64,000 bases of DNA. Origin: Halobacillus faecis. GTDB taxonomy: Bacteria > Bacillota > Bacilli > Bacillales > Halobacillaceae. Location: assembly GCF_007991335.1 (NCBI RefSeq), contig NZ_BJYD01000017.1, forward strand, positions 245,274-309,273. The letters run 5' to 3'. Shown in pieces: positions 1-8,283 of this stretch (within the stretch, counting starts at the first letter, position 1; the number at the start of each line of letters is the position of its first letter). Below the pieces are notes generated by a model. The model did not search any database, was not told where the DNA came from, and was given only the letters and a program-made list of their open reading frames with translations. A program made the translations under genes and the position numbers.

Positions 1-327
1 AACGATGGCAGGATCTATAAGAGGGCCTGTTGCAGACAACCGAACAATCACATCCCCGTTATATTTTCGACCCGTTTCATAAAATCGGCCAAGCACATCT
101 TTTTCTGAACCACGGAACGTCTCGACATGTACCTGCTGGCACAACTGAACAATTGGATCATCGGTTTCCTTCGTCGATGTGCTGACTATGAGTTGATCAA
201 TCCTCTTAGAACGCCTCACTCTTTCTATTAAGTAGGCGAGAAGCGGTCTCCCACCCACCTTGTTTATGGTCAGTCCCGGACAATCGGTTTCATTCATCCC
301 CGCCTGTAGAATCGCTAAAACCTTCAT
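1..327 (-). CDS. SpsF-like cytidylyltransferase (3' part outside window)
   Basis: Only the first 109 codons are present; the gene runs off the left edge. The start ATG is preceded by a strong AGGGGGGAG Shine-Dalgarno sequence. The reading begins MKVLAILQAGMNETDCPGL and contains GGRPLLAYLIERV, DDPIVQLC and FRGSEKDVLGRFYE. These are the segments expected in the CMP-KDO synthetase/SpsF nucleotidyltransferase fold, which activates a sugar with CTP for spore-coat or surface polysaccharide synthesis. The usual LTADCPL segment reads LSATGPLIDP here. The sugar substrate cannot be predicted from the fragment. Confidence 0.75.
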   Translation of the reverse strand, partial: MKVLAILQAGMNETDCPGLTINKVGGRPLLAYLIERVRRSKRIDQLIVSTSTKETDDPIVQLCQQVHVETFRGSEKDVLGRFYETGRKYNGDVIVRLSATGPLIDPAIV

Positions 328-387
328 TTTCTCCCCCCTACTATAATCATCTTATGATAAAAAGAGGAGCATCATTAATCACAAAAG

Positions 388-418
388 AGCCAAGGTGCGA
401 TCCTGCGTCACCTTGGCT
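388..418. terminator. Bidirectional hairpin terminator
   Basis: Arms AGCCAAGGTG and CACCTTGGCT enclose an 11-nt loop, with a T-rich run after the right arm. It lies just downstream of the minus-strand dioxygenase gene. Confidence 0.7.
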
Positions 419-425
419 TTCTTTA

Positions 426-1409
426 TCATTCGTATTCTTTTTCTATATTCTTCGTACTTCGAACCGTATCGATCGGTCGAACATAATTTTCAATCTCTTC
501 ACGCTTTGGCTCAAGCTTCGGTGGAAGTGACAACTTTTCCCCAAGGGTTTCATAGGGTTCATCCCCCATGAATCCTGGTCCGTCCGTTGCCCACTCAAAC
601 AAAATCTGTGGGGAAACTTTGGCGTATAAGGAACCGAAATAATGACGATTGACAAAGCCTGAGTTCCTTAAGCCAAATTTTGATAACCGCTGGATCCATT
701 CATCCAATGCATCCTTGTCTTCCACACGGAAAGCAGCATGGTGGACGGTTCCATATCCTTGGCGTGCCGGAGGGAGAATGGAGTTATATTCCACAATGAC
801 AGAACCCCCATTGCCACCTTCCCCCACTTCGAACAAGGTGAACGCTCCTTCTTCATCGACTTCCCTGAAATTCATGACCTTCTCAAGCATTTCCTTGAAG
901 TATTCCTTATTGTCTACTCTCACGTATAAGGGGCCAAGACCAGTAATGGCGTACTCCAATGGGACGGGACCTTTTTGCCATGGGGTCCCCGGTGCTACTC
1001 CATCATCGTTTTCATCCGATACCAACTCATAAGCTTGATCATCAAAATCGACGAAAGGAAGCACTTTTTTGCCGAACCGTTTCTGAATTCCTTTGTGCTT
1101 CACTTCCAGGCGGTCGAAGCGTTTTACCCAGTAGCCCAAGGCCTCATCACTTGGTACACGGAAAGACGTTTTAGCGATTTCATTCGTTCCATGGGACCCT
1201 TTTGGAATGCCTGGGAAATCGAAGAACGTCATATCCGTACCAGGATTCCCCTCATCATCTGCGAAGAATAAGTGATACGTTTCGATATCATCCTGGTTGA
1301 CTGTTTTTTTTACAAGACGCATGCCAAGGACATACGTGAAAAATTCATAATTCTTTTCTGCGCTGCTTGTTATGGCGGTTACATGGTGAATGCCTTTCAA
1401 TTCATTCAT
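426..1409 (-). CDS. Ring-cleaving dioxygenase of the MhqA/MhqO type (VOC superfamily)
   Basis: A 327-residue protein with two vicinal-oxygen-chelate modules. The N-terminal module opens GIHHVTAITSSAEKNYEFF with the expected metal-ligand His. The C-terminal module has GTVHHAAFRV and ILFEWATDGPGF, giving the His and Glu ligands. Length and layout match the Bacillus quinone/catechol detoxification enzymes MhqA and MhqO (about 312-316 residues). The ATG has a GGAGG ribosome site 7 nt upstream. A palindrome resembling the MhqR operator lies about 40 nt upstream, supporting a role in response to quinone-like electrophiles. It stands alone, without the phospholipase or oxidoreductase partners of the Bacillus subtilis mhqNOP operon. 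Confidence 0.75.
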   Translation of the reverse strand: MNELKGIHHVTAITSSAEKNYEFFTYVLGMRLVKKTVNQDDIETYHLFFADDEGNPGTDMTFFDFPGIPKGSHGTNEIAKTSFRVPSDEALGYWVKRFDRLEVKHKGIQKRFGKKVLPFVDFDDQAYELVSDENDDGVAPGTPWQKGPVPLEYAITGLGPLYVRVDNKEYFKEMLEKVMNFREVDEEGAFTLFEVGEGGNGGSVIVEYNSILPPARQGYGTVHHAAFRVEDKDALDEWIQRLSKFGLRNSGFVNRHYFGSLYAKVSPQILFEWATDGPGFMGDEPYETLGEKLSLPPKLEPKREEIENYVRPIDTVRSTKNIEKEYE

Positions 1410-1446
1410 TCGATCGCCTCCTATTTATCTAAAGCTTCTTCGTAAT

Positions 1447-1464
1447 TATCTCAGTTTCAAGATA
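1447..1464. promoter_or_regulatory. MhqR-like operator upstream of the dioxygenase
   Basis: TATCTCAGTTTCAAGATA is an imperfect palindrome matching most of the recalled Bacillus MhqR operator TATCTCGAATTCGAGATA. On the minus strand it lies just downstream of a TATTAT/TATATT -10-like element and upstream of the dioxygenase start, a suitable position for repression. The regulator itself is not in the window. Confidence 0.5.
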
Positions 1465-1620
1465 AATATAATACATCTCCTTTCCCTTGTCAATTTATTG
1501 AGTTCATACAATACCCGTTCCGCTCATACCTTCTGTAAAGGGAAGCTCCCTTTTTCACCCGTCCACCTCTACTGATTTTTGGGGTGAATTCTACGTTTTA
1601 ACAAAAGAAAAGGAGGTCGT

Positions 1621-3021
1621 ATGCACATGGAAACATTCTTCGTGATCGTCAACATCGCTCTTATTTTTGCTCTTATTTTTGTCCTCATCCGTTTGCAGCA
1701 AAAACACGTTTCTTTCAGTAAGCGAGTCTTTGTGGGTCTTGGGCTTGGGGTACTTTTAGGTGTTTACTTGCAGTTTGCCTTTGGTACCGATTCCAGCATC
1801 ACCGCGCAGACAACGGACTGGTACAACATAGCCGGACGTGGATATGTACGCTTGCTTATGATGATTGTCATCCCGCTGATCATGGTGTCGATCATACAAT
1901 CCATTATCAATCTCGAAAAAACTTCAGAGCTAGGAAAAGTATCTCTGTGGATCATCGGTGTTCTCGTAGGAACAACGGCCATTGCAGCACTTGTGGGGAT
2001 CGGTAGCTCCTTTTTGTTTGATCTTGATGCAAGTCAAATAGAAGCCGGTCAAGCTGAAGAAAGCCGGGGATTATATTTAGAAGAACGACTGACAGAGGTT
2101 CAGGATATGTCCACCCCTCAAAAGATTCTCGAATTTATACCGGCGAACCCTTTTCTTGACATGACAGGAGATCGGGCAACGTCTACCATCGCGGTGGTCA
2201 TCTTCTCTGCCTTCATCGGCATCGCTGTTCTCGGCGTGCGTCGCAAAAAACCGGAACAAGCAGAAATGTTTGTCAAAATCGTCAACTCCTTTTACGCGGT
2301 CGTGATGCGGATCGTTACCCTTGTCCTCCGCCTCACTCCCATTGGAATTCTAGGACTGATGGCTGTCACTGTAGCAAAAACAGATATAGCTGGAATCCTT
2401 GAATTAGGAAAATTCGTACTCGCTTCTTATGTTGCCTTAGGTGTGATGTTCATCCTCCACCTTTTATTGATCGGAATTTTCGGGTTAAATCCTTTCACCT
2501 ATTTACGAAAAGTACTGCCTGTTCTCAGTTTTGCCTTCACATCAAGGTCCAGTGCTGGAACAATCCCATTGAATATTTCTGCTCAGAAAAACAGCCTTGG
2601 GGTTGAAGAAGGGGTGGCGAACATGTCCGCTTCCTTCGGTGCCACCATCGGACAAAATGGCTGTGCCGGTATCTATCCAGCCATGCTCGCGGTCATGATT
2701 GCCCCTTCTGTCGGGATCGATCCATTAAGCCCTGGCTTCCTGCTTCAGCTTGTTTTAATTGTGGCCATCAGCTCATTTGGAGTCGCCGGCGTCGGTGGCG
2801 GGGCGACATTTGCGGCATTAATCGTCCTCTCTTCTATGAACCTCCCTGTCGCTCTTGCCGGATTGCTTATTTCGGTTGAGCCTCTGATTGACATGGGACG
2901 TACGGCCTTGAACGTCAATGGTGCCATGACTTCTGGAACATTGACCTCACGCGTGATGAAGACCTTAAATCTTGAGCGCTTCAACGACAAAGAAGCAGTT
3001 GAAAAAGATATCGCCTTATGA
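1621..3021 (+). CDS. tcyP: L-cystine:cation symporter TcyP
   Basis: A 466-residue dicarboxylate/amino-acid:cation symporter (DAACS family) with about eight membrane spans and re-entrant loops. The hallmark segments are AFTSRSSAGTIPLNI (hairpin 1), SASFGATIGQNGCAGIYPAM (TM7 region) and SEPLIDMGRTALNVNGA-like binding residues near the C terminus (here VEPLIDMGRTALNVNGAM). Length and sequence style match Bacillus subtilis TcyP, about 463 residues. AGGAGG ends 4 nt before the first ATG and 10 nt before an in-frame ATG at 1627, so either could be used. It imports cystine as a sulphur source. No CymR-type site could be identified with confidence. A single-gene unit closed by the terminator at 3029-3058. 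Confidence 0.85.
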   Translation: MHMETFFVIVNIALIFALIFVLIRLQQKHVSFSKRVFVGLGLGVLLGVYLQFAFGTDSSITAQTTDWYNIAGRGYVRLLMMIVIPLIMVSIIQSIINLEKTSELGKVSLWIIGVLVGTTAIAALVGIGSSFLFDLDASQIEAGQAEESRGLYLEERLTEVQDMSTPQKILEFIPANPFLDMTGDRATSTIAVVIFSAFIGIAVLGVRRKKPEQAEMFVKIVNSFYAVVMRIVTLVLRLTPIGILGLMAVTVAKTDIAGILELGKFVLASYVALGVMFILHLLLIGIFGLNPFTYLRKVLPVLSFAFTSRSSAGTIPLNISAQKNSLGVEEGVANMSASFGATIGQNGCAGIYPAMLAVMIAPSVGIDPLSPGFLLQLVLIVAISSFGVAGVGGGATFAALIVLSSMNLPVALAGLLISVEPLIDMGRTALNVNGAMTSGTLTSRVMKTLNLERFNDKEAVEKDIAL

Positions 3022-3028
3022 TTCAAAA

Positions 3029-3058
3029 AAGGCCTCTCCAATTAAGGAGAGGCCTTTT
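3029..3058. terminator. Bidirectional terminator between tcyP and ggt
   Basis: Arms AAGGCCTCTCC and GGAGAGGCCTT with T runs on both strands; it serves the two convergent genes. Confidence 0.85.
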
Positions 3059-3062
3059 TCAT

Positions 3063-4910
3063 CTATTGCGCTGTACTCACATCATCCATACCATCCTGAT
3101 TCCCGATCTGCCATGTTCCTAAACGTCGAGGATCTCCGCCTCCGTACATTTGGAGGACATCCCCGTTTGTGCGGATCCCAAGTCCCTGGATGCCGCCATA
3201 GAAAACAGGAGAATCATGTTCAATAACAGAGTAGCCTTTCAAATCCCTTAAACGGGCGATGGGCTGCTGCTCGATCAAATTTTCAACATGGACGACGTTA
3301 TCTTCTGTATAAAAACGACTGCGGCTGATGGCTTCCTGTAAGGTCAGCTGTTCACCAGTGTCTTCATTCCGCCCATACTCGTACTGGATCAAGGTTTGGA
3401 TCAGCATCGCCGGAATCCTTTTTCCACCTGGAGAACCGATGCCGAGCACCGCTTTTCCATCTTTTTCAAAAATCATCGGCGAAACGAAAGAACGCGGGCG
3501 TTTGCCTGGTTCATAAGCGTTCATGGAATCCTCCGCTGTATCGAAATTGTTCATTTGGTGGTTTAAGAAGAAACCATCGATGTACAATCCTGAGCCGAAG
3601 AATTTCCCCAGCGAGTTGGTCGCAGAAACCATCATCCCGTCCTTATCGACAACAACAAAGTGCGTCGTATTGCGGTGATCCGCTTTTTCGCCTGGTGCGG
3701 TGTACAGATCCGCGGAGCTTGTCAGTGCACCTCCACCGACGGAAAATTCTTCTTCAAACAACTGCTCTGTATATTCCGTAGAAGTCAATTTTTCCTGCTC
3801 GACTTCCTCAAATGCAGGGTCACCCAGGGTGTACACACGATCGGTGTAGACCTTGTCGACGATTTTGTTCACAAGGTGGATATAAATATCTTCGTATTGT
3901 TGATCATTGACGATCTGTTCCATATTCTCAGGGAGATTCCCATCCAGAAAGGCAGGCCATCCGCCACCAGGAAGGGCATATTCCTCCTCCAAAACTTCAT
4001 CCAAATTCGCTTCCAACTGCTCCAGCATCTTCAATGCCTGGATTACAATAATGCCAGATGTCGGAGAGGAGCCGGCATATAAGGTCTGGCCTTTGAATTC
4101 ACCTTTTGGTGCAGGACGTTTACCGACTTCATATGCTTCAAGGTCACCTGGTTGAAAACCGAGTTGACTTGTAAGAGAATCAGCAACCTCCCCTTCATAG
4201 AAAGATCTAGCCCCTTCTTGTTGTAGTTTCTTCAAAGTCTCTGCAAGCTCTGCTTGAACAAGGGTATCGTTGATCTGCAATGGCCGATCTTCAGGATAAA
4301 ACATGTTGTAAACAGCCGGGTCTTCATTTCCTGATTGAATAAAACGTCTTGAGTTTTGAAGCTGCTCATTGAAAATCCGCCCGACTTTGATGCCTTCTTC
4401 ACTGTGAGTGACCGCATCTTCGAGCAGTTCATTCCACTCCATTTGATCTCCGTAATCTTCATAAACCTCTCCCATCCCTTTTACAAAGCCAGGGATAGCA
4501 ATTCCGCGTTGTGGACGAGCCCCGCTGACAGGAGCTGCTTCACGGTAATCGTACGTGATCGCTCCTTCATCCGGTTCGTGGACAATCATTTGTCCACCCC
4601 CTCCAATCCCGGAGCCATAAGGTTCAACGACATTCAGCACAAAGGAAACGGCAATGGCTGCTTCAGCAGCATTCCCTCCCTCGTTAAGTACCTTCATCCC
4701 TGCTTCTACAGCAAGAGGATGTACAGCACTGACGCCATACACAAAAGCTTCTTCCTCTGAAGAAGTATCTACTTCAACCGTCTCCTCACGACCTTGGACT
4801 TCATAAGGTTCACGGAACTGGTCAAACTCTTCTTCAAAATAAACATTCCATCCAACTAAGCCGACGAAAATGATGCCGGCTAGTATATAGGTCACTTTCA
4901 AATCATTCAA
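3063..4910 (-). CDS. ggt: Gamma-glutamyltransferase of the PGA operon (CapD-like)
   Basis: A 615-residue gamma-glutamyltranspeptidase, last gene of pgsBCA-ggt. An N-terminal hydrophobic segment (residues about 6-24) makes it membrane-anchored or exported. Family marks include GNAAEAAIAVSFVLNVVEPY, GSGIGGGG, the self-processing and catalytic Thr in HRNTTHFVVVD, and SPGGKRI near the C terminus. In Bacillus anthracis the equivalent CapD cleaves and anchors gamma-PGA to peptidoglycan; here it could anchor, trim or recycle the polymer. The start is TTG, placed 8 nt after AGGAGG; no ATG fits. It begins 12 nt after the pgsA stop, so co-transcription is very likely. Whether it acts as anchoring enzyme or hydrolase cannot be decided. 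Confidence 0.85.
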   Translation of the reverse strand: MNDLKVTYILAGIIFVGLVGWNVYFEEEFDQFREPYEVQGREETVEVDTSSEEEAFVYGVSAVHPLAVEAGMKVLNEGGNAAEAAIAVSFVLNVVEPYGSGIGGGGQMIVHEPDEGAITYDYREAAPVSGARPQRGIAIPGFVKGMGEVYEDYGDQMEWNELLEDAVTHSEEGIKVGRIFNEQLQNSRRFIQSGNEDPAVYNMFYPEDRPLQINDTLVQAELAETLKKLQQEGARSFYEGEVADSLTSQLGFQPGDLEAYEVGKRPAPKGEFKGQTLYAGSSPTSGIIVIQALKMLEQLEANLDEVLEEEYALPGGGWPAFLDGNLPENMEQIVNDQQYEDIYIHLVNKIVDKVYTDRVYTLGDPAFEEVEQEKLTSTEYTEQLFEEEFSVGGGALTSSADLYTAPGEKADHRNTTHFVVVDKDGMMVSATNSLGKFFGSGLYIDGFFLNHQMNNFDTAEDSMNAYEPGKRPRSFVSPMIFEKDGKAVLGIGSPGGKRIPAMLIQTLIQYEYGRNEDTGEQLTLQEAISRSRFYTEDNVVHVENLIEQQPIARLRDLKGYSVIEHDSPVFYGGIQGLGIRTNGDVLQMYGGGDPRRLGTWQIGNQDGMDDVSTAQ

Positions 4911-4922
4911 ACCGTGGACCTC

Positions 4923-6179
4923 CTATCCTTCAATGACGCCAGCTTTTTTCAAATCGATCACAAGTCTGCCGTCTTCCATCCGCCATAGTTCATCGTCCAG
5001 TTTTTTCCTAAGCGTGCGGAAAATACGGTAATCGCGGAATGGCTTCAAAATTCCATCTGTTTCTCTCGGTCTCGTATCGGATATTTGCATTGGGATAAAG
5101 GAGAGTTCCGCTCCCCCATTTTGTAAAAAGTCAAGTTGAGCGAGTGTCGAATCTTTCGTACGCGACCAGCCCTGGTCAAAGACGAAATTCCCGAGACTGT
5201 TCATGACGATTGACGTCTTATCTTCACTTTGTGGGTCATCCGGGTCTCTCTCAATATGTACACGAGTGATCGGCTCAAGCACATGAGAGTGGTGGCCGAT
5301 AATCACATCCGCCCCCATATCAGTCATCAAATATGCAAGCGTTTCCTGTGTATCATTGGAACCGACTTGGTATTCATCTCCCCAGTGCGTATGGACCATG
5401 ACGATGTCTGCTTGTTCTTTCGCTTCACGAATACGACTTTGCAAAACGCCTAGACCAGCATTCGTCAAAACCCCGCCGACGTATTCACTGGCACTGTAAC
5501 CTTGTACAAATACATCTGTGAACCCTAGAATTGCGACATTTCTTCCGTTCGCATCGAAATAGTGAATTTCACCCGCATCGGTCAAAGTTTCCTCTTCTTC
5601 AAACATTCCTTCAGCAGGATCTAATGCCCGGCCGATTCCCAGCAGATCAAGGTCGAGGTCTTCCATATGTTTAAGGGTTTCTTCTAATGAAAGGTTTCCA
5701 TAGTCCATCATATGGTTGTTTGCTAGATTGACAGAGTCGAAACCGGCATTCACCAGCGCCTCTTCGGCTCCTTTTTCTGCATACAAGTGAATATCCTTAT
5801 TACGCAGTTCAAAATCTTCCATGACGGCCTCAACTTCAGGGTTTTCTGCATCAATAACCGGGTTTTCAAAGTTCCCTGTGACATAATCAGACTCATCAAA
5901 GTATGGAGTTACATAATCAAACACACGGCCAATCGGTTCTCCACTTCTTACAGCCGCATCTCGGACATGACGCCCAAGCATCATGTCTCCGACCATAGAG
6001 ATTCTAAAATCCACATCATCCGGCCGTGTATCTTCGGGCATCTCAGGCTTATCAATCCATTGATGACCGAGGAAAGGCACAGCCAATAAAGCTGCAAGCA
6101 CCATGGAATGGAGGGGCGCTTTCTTTTTGTGCTTCTTCGTCCATACTTTCATCTTATATTTAAGATCTTTTTCTTCCAT
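4923..6179 (-). CDS. pgsA: Poly-gamma-glutamate synthesis protein PgsA/CapA
   Basis: A 418-residue CapA-family protein with a calcineurin-like metallophosphoesterase fold. After a basic N terminus and one membrane segment (about residues 23-40), the domain begins with ISMVGDMMLGRHVRD, followed by GFDSVNLANNHMMDYG, HTHWGDEYQ and IIGHHSHVLEP, which carry the presumed metal ligands. In the PGA complex it is thought to help polymer export with PgsB and PgsC. ATG is preceded by AGAGGAG. It begins 13 nt after pgsC and is followed 12 nt later by ggt. Confidence 0.9.
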   Translation of the reverse strand: MEEKDLKYKMKVWTKKHKKKAPLHSMVLAALLAVPFLGHQWIDKPEMPEDTRPDDVDFRISMVGDMMLGRHVRDAAVRSGEPIGRVFDYVTPYFDESDYVTGNFENPVIDAENPEVEAVMEDFELRNKDIHLYAEKGAEEALVNAGFDSVNLANNHMMDYGNLSLEETLKHMEDLDLDLLGIGRALDPAEGMFEEEETLTDAGEIHYFDANGRNVAILGFTDVFVQGYSASEYVGGVLTNAGLGVLQSRIREAKEQADIVMVHTHWGDEYQVGSNDTQETLAYLMTDMGADVIIGHHSHVLEPITRVHIERDPDDPQSEDKTSIVMNSLGNFVFDQGWSRTKDSTLAQLDFLQNGGAELSFIPMQISDTRPRETDGILKPFRDYRIFRTLRKKLDDELWRMEDGRLVIDLKKAGVIEG

Positions 6180-6192
6180 TGAAAAATCTCCT

Positions 6193-6642
6193 CTAAATCA
6201 AATGGTACGCGGTAATCAATACAAATGTTGCGAAGGCAATCAGGAAAGTGGCACTGAACGTAGGCAGCACTCCCTGCTTTTGTATCGAATTTGCGATCAA
6301 TCCGGGAACAATGACTCCGATTCCTCTTAATTCCATGACAGGAAAAGGGGTGAGGGGATATAAATAATCCATCGACATCTTCATCAAAACCCCGACGGTC
6401 AACATCGCAGCAAATTTACGACGACCGTATAAAACCGTAAACCTTGATAGAACTTGAGAAACGAGTAAGTATGTAATCAAGCTGATCAATCCAACAGCTA
6501 ATACGTACATCACTTGATCGAATATCAAAGCTATGTAGCCCGGGACAACCAGTCCCGCGGGCACGATCCCTGTTTTCTCTGCATACAACAAACTTAATAA
6601 AACACCAATGACAATCGCGATATATAAATCTGTACCGAACAC
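6193..6642 (-). CDS. pgsC: Poly-gamma-glutamate synthase subunit PgsC/CapC
   Basis: A 149-residue integral membrane protein with about five hydrophobic helices and the usual PgsC length. The start is GTG (FGTDLYIAIVIGVLLSL follows), and the short region after the pgsB stop offers a GGGAG ribosome site. PgsC forms the membrane part of the gamma-PGA ligase/export complex with PgsB. The pgsB stop is only 21 nt upstream, supporting tight translational linkage. Confidence 0.9.
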   Translation of the reverse strand: MFGTDLYIAIVIGVLLSLLYAEKTGIVPAGLVVPGYIALIFDQVMYVLAVGLISLITYLLVSQVLSRFTVLYGRRKFAAMLTVGVLMKMSMDYLYPLTPFPVMELRGIGVIVPGLIANSIQKQGVLPTFSATFLIAFATFVLITAYHLI

Positions 6643-6663
6643 GTGGACTCCAACTCCCTACCA

Positions 6664-7932
6664 TTATTTGTTCGTCTGCAAAACCTTCCGAGAAAAAGAA
6701 CGACTCTCTTCCGGCTCTTCGATGACGTCCCAGCCTGTTTCTTCTCGAGATGAAGGACGAAATTCAAGCTCCTCAACAGCCGCCGCTACTTTCTCACCAG
6801 CTCCGACGATGTTTCCGATTCCGTAAATGACACTATCATCCGGAAGCTCTTTCAAATGATCGACAACAACTTCTGTCGATGCTTTTTCTAAGTTTATGAG
6901 ATTAAGAGGCCTGATTGTTCCTTCTTCATAGGCTTTTGTAATTGGCCAGACACTTTCTCCCATGACAATCAACCGCTCCATTTCAATATGGGGCAGGACA
7001 TTTTCTGCGAAATCGATCGTCCGCTCCACTCTGTCACTCCGACAGCTCATGACGACCGTACGCTCTTGATCAGGATAATCCAACTGTTGAATTCTTTCCC
7101 AAATGTTCAACGTTGATGTCGTATCATTGGCCGCGAAACCGTTGAAGAAGTATTTAGGCGCTTCCTCTTTACCGAAACGGTGCACACGCATGGCTCCCGG
7201 GTCAACGGGTGCCTGAAGCATTCCTTCAAGCGCGACTTCTCGATCGATATCCAATATCTCAGCAACAGCCATTGCAAGGGCTGCGTTTTGAGGGAAAATC
7301 ATGAACGGGAACTTTTGTAAGTACGATTCATCGATCCAGCTTTCATCAGCAACGACAACCTTAGAATTCTTCTGGCGCGCGATTTTCTCGAAATACTTCT
7401 GATATGGCGTTTCCGGTATGATGACATAGCCGTTTTCCGGAATGGTCGAACTGAAAGCTTCCGCAATATCATCAAGTGTCGGGCCCATGACATCCATATG
7501 GTCTTCAATGACATTGGCGATGATGGTAATATTCGCCTTCACCAGCCGCTCCTGGAAGACCTTCTGATATTCAGGGTTTACAGCCATACATTCACTGACA
7601 AAAGCGTCCGCCCGACGTTTTACCACTTGCTCCGTAATCCTCATTTGTTCATTAATATTCGGGCCCTGCAGACCGCGGACGATTGGCTCTTCCTCTTCCT
7701 CATCCCAATAAAACATCCGTGCCGACGTCCCAGTCGTTTTTCCAACCACTTTCCGCCCGTCTTGTTTCAAAATTCCCATAACAAGACGAGTGACCGTCGA
7801 CTTCCCCCGAATTCCATTTACGAGAATCCGAGTTGGAATTTTTTTCAGTCGGCGATCAAGCTTATATTTCTCCCAAAGACCTACAACGAGCACAAAAACA
7901 AAAAAGATCATCAGGTACGCTAACTCATCCAC
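6664..7932 (-). CDS. pgsB: Poly-gamma-glutamate ligase PgsB/CapB
   Basis: A 422-residue amide ligase related to Mur ligases. An N-terminal membrane helix (residues 4-22) is followed by the P-loop GIRGKSTVTRLVMGIL, then TGTSARMFYWDEEEEEP, GPNINEQ and NVIEDHMDVMGPT, all characteristic of CapB/PgsB. It polymerises glutamate through gamma-carboxyl linkages using ATP. It is the first gene of the four-gene minus-strand operon; the 350-nt upstream region is shared with the divergent secreted peptidase gene. AAGGATG is the best ribosome site. Internal starts that could give a shorter form, known in Bacillus, were not resolved. Confidence 0.92.
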   Translation of the reverse strand: MDELAYLMIFFVFVLVVGLWEKYKLDRRLKKIPTRILVNGIRGKSTVTRLVMGILKQDGRKVVGKTTGTSARMFYWDEEEEEPIVRGLQGPNINEQMRITEQVVKRRADAFVSECMAVNPEYQKVFQERLVKANITIIANVIEDHMDVMGPTLDDIAEAFSSTIPENGYVIIPETPYQKYFEKIARQKNSKVVVADESWIDESYLQKFPFMIFPQNAALAMAVAEILDIDREVALEGMLQAPVDPGAMRVHRFGKEEAPKYFFNGFAANDTTSTLNIWERIQQLDYPDQERTVVMSCRSDRVERTIDFAENVLPHIEMERLIVMGESVWPITKAYEEGTIRPLNLINLEKASTEVVVDHLKELPDDSVIYGIGNIVGAGEKVAAAVEELEFRPSSREETGWDVIEEPEESRSFSRKVLQTNK

Positions 7933-8283
7933 TAACTTTCACATCCTTATCTAGTTCCAAAGATACCAGGAACTCACTCTCTCTAAAACTAACAGATTAT
8001 TACAACATACGCCACCGCTCGGCATAAGTCCTAGTACTCTACCATACCCTAAACACACATTTTTTAATTGGAATTTTCAAAATACTTTTTGGTAATCTTA
8101 ACCATTTCATGAAAAACGATGTCCCTGCCCATTTATTTAAGCACAATAGGTGCCTTTTTACATTTCCAATAACAACCAGTAATAACCAATAACCCATGTT
8201 CCCCTTATTCCTAGTGCCTCCTCGTTTTGGCATGAAAATTGCTTGTTAAGTATTGAAACGAAAATTTGAAAGGAGCATGTACG
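7933..8283. promoter_or_regulatory. Divergent control region, pgs operon versus peptidase gene
   Basis: This 351-nt gap contains no convincing gene. The octamer CCAATAAC occurs twice exactly 20 nt apart (8166 and 8186), a spacing that would place two bound proteins on one DNA face. A possible plus-strand promoter is TTGGCA (8227-8232), 18 nt, TATTGA (8251-8256). No clear minus-strand promoter stood out. Confidence 0.35.

Noticed and set aside
8039..8233. 64-codon minus-strand frame upstream of pgsB with a hydrophobic stretch
   Set aside because: No ribosome site at its ATG (an inner ATG is only 3 nt from a weak site) and it covers the divergent promoter region.
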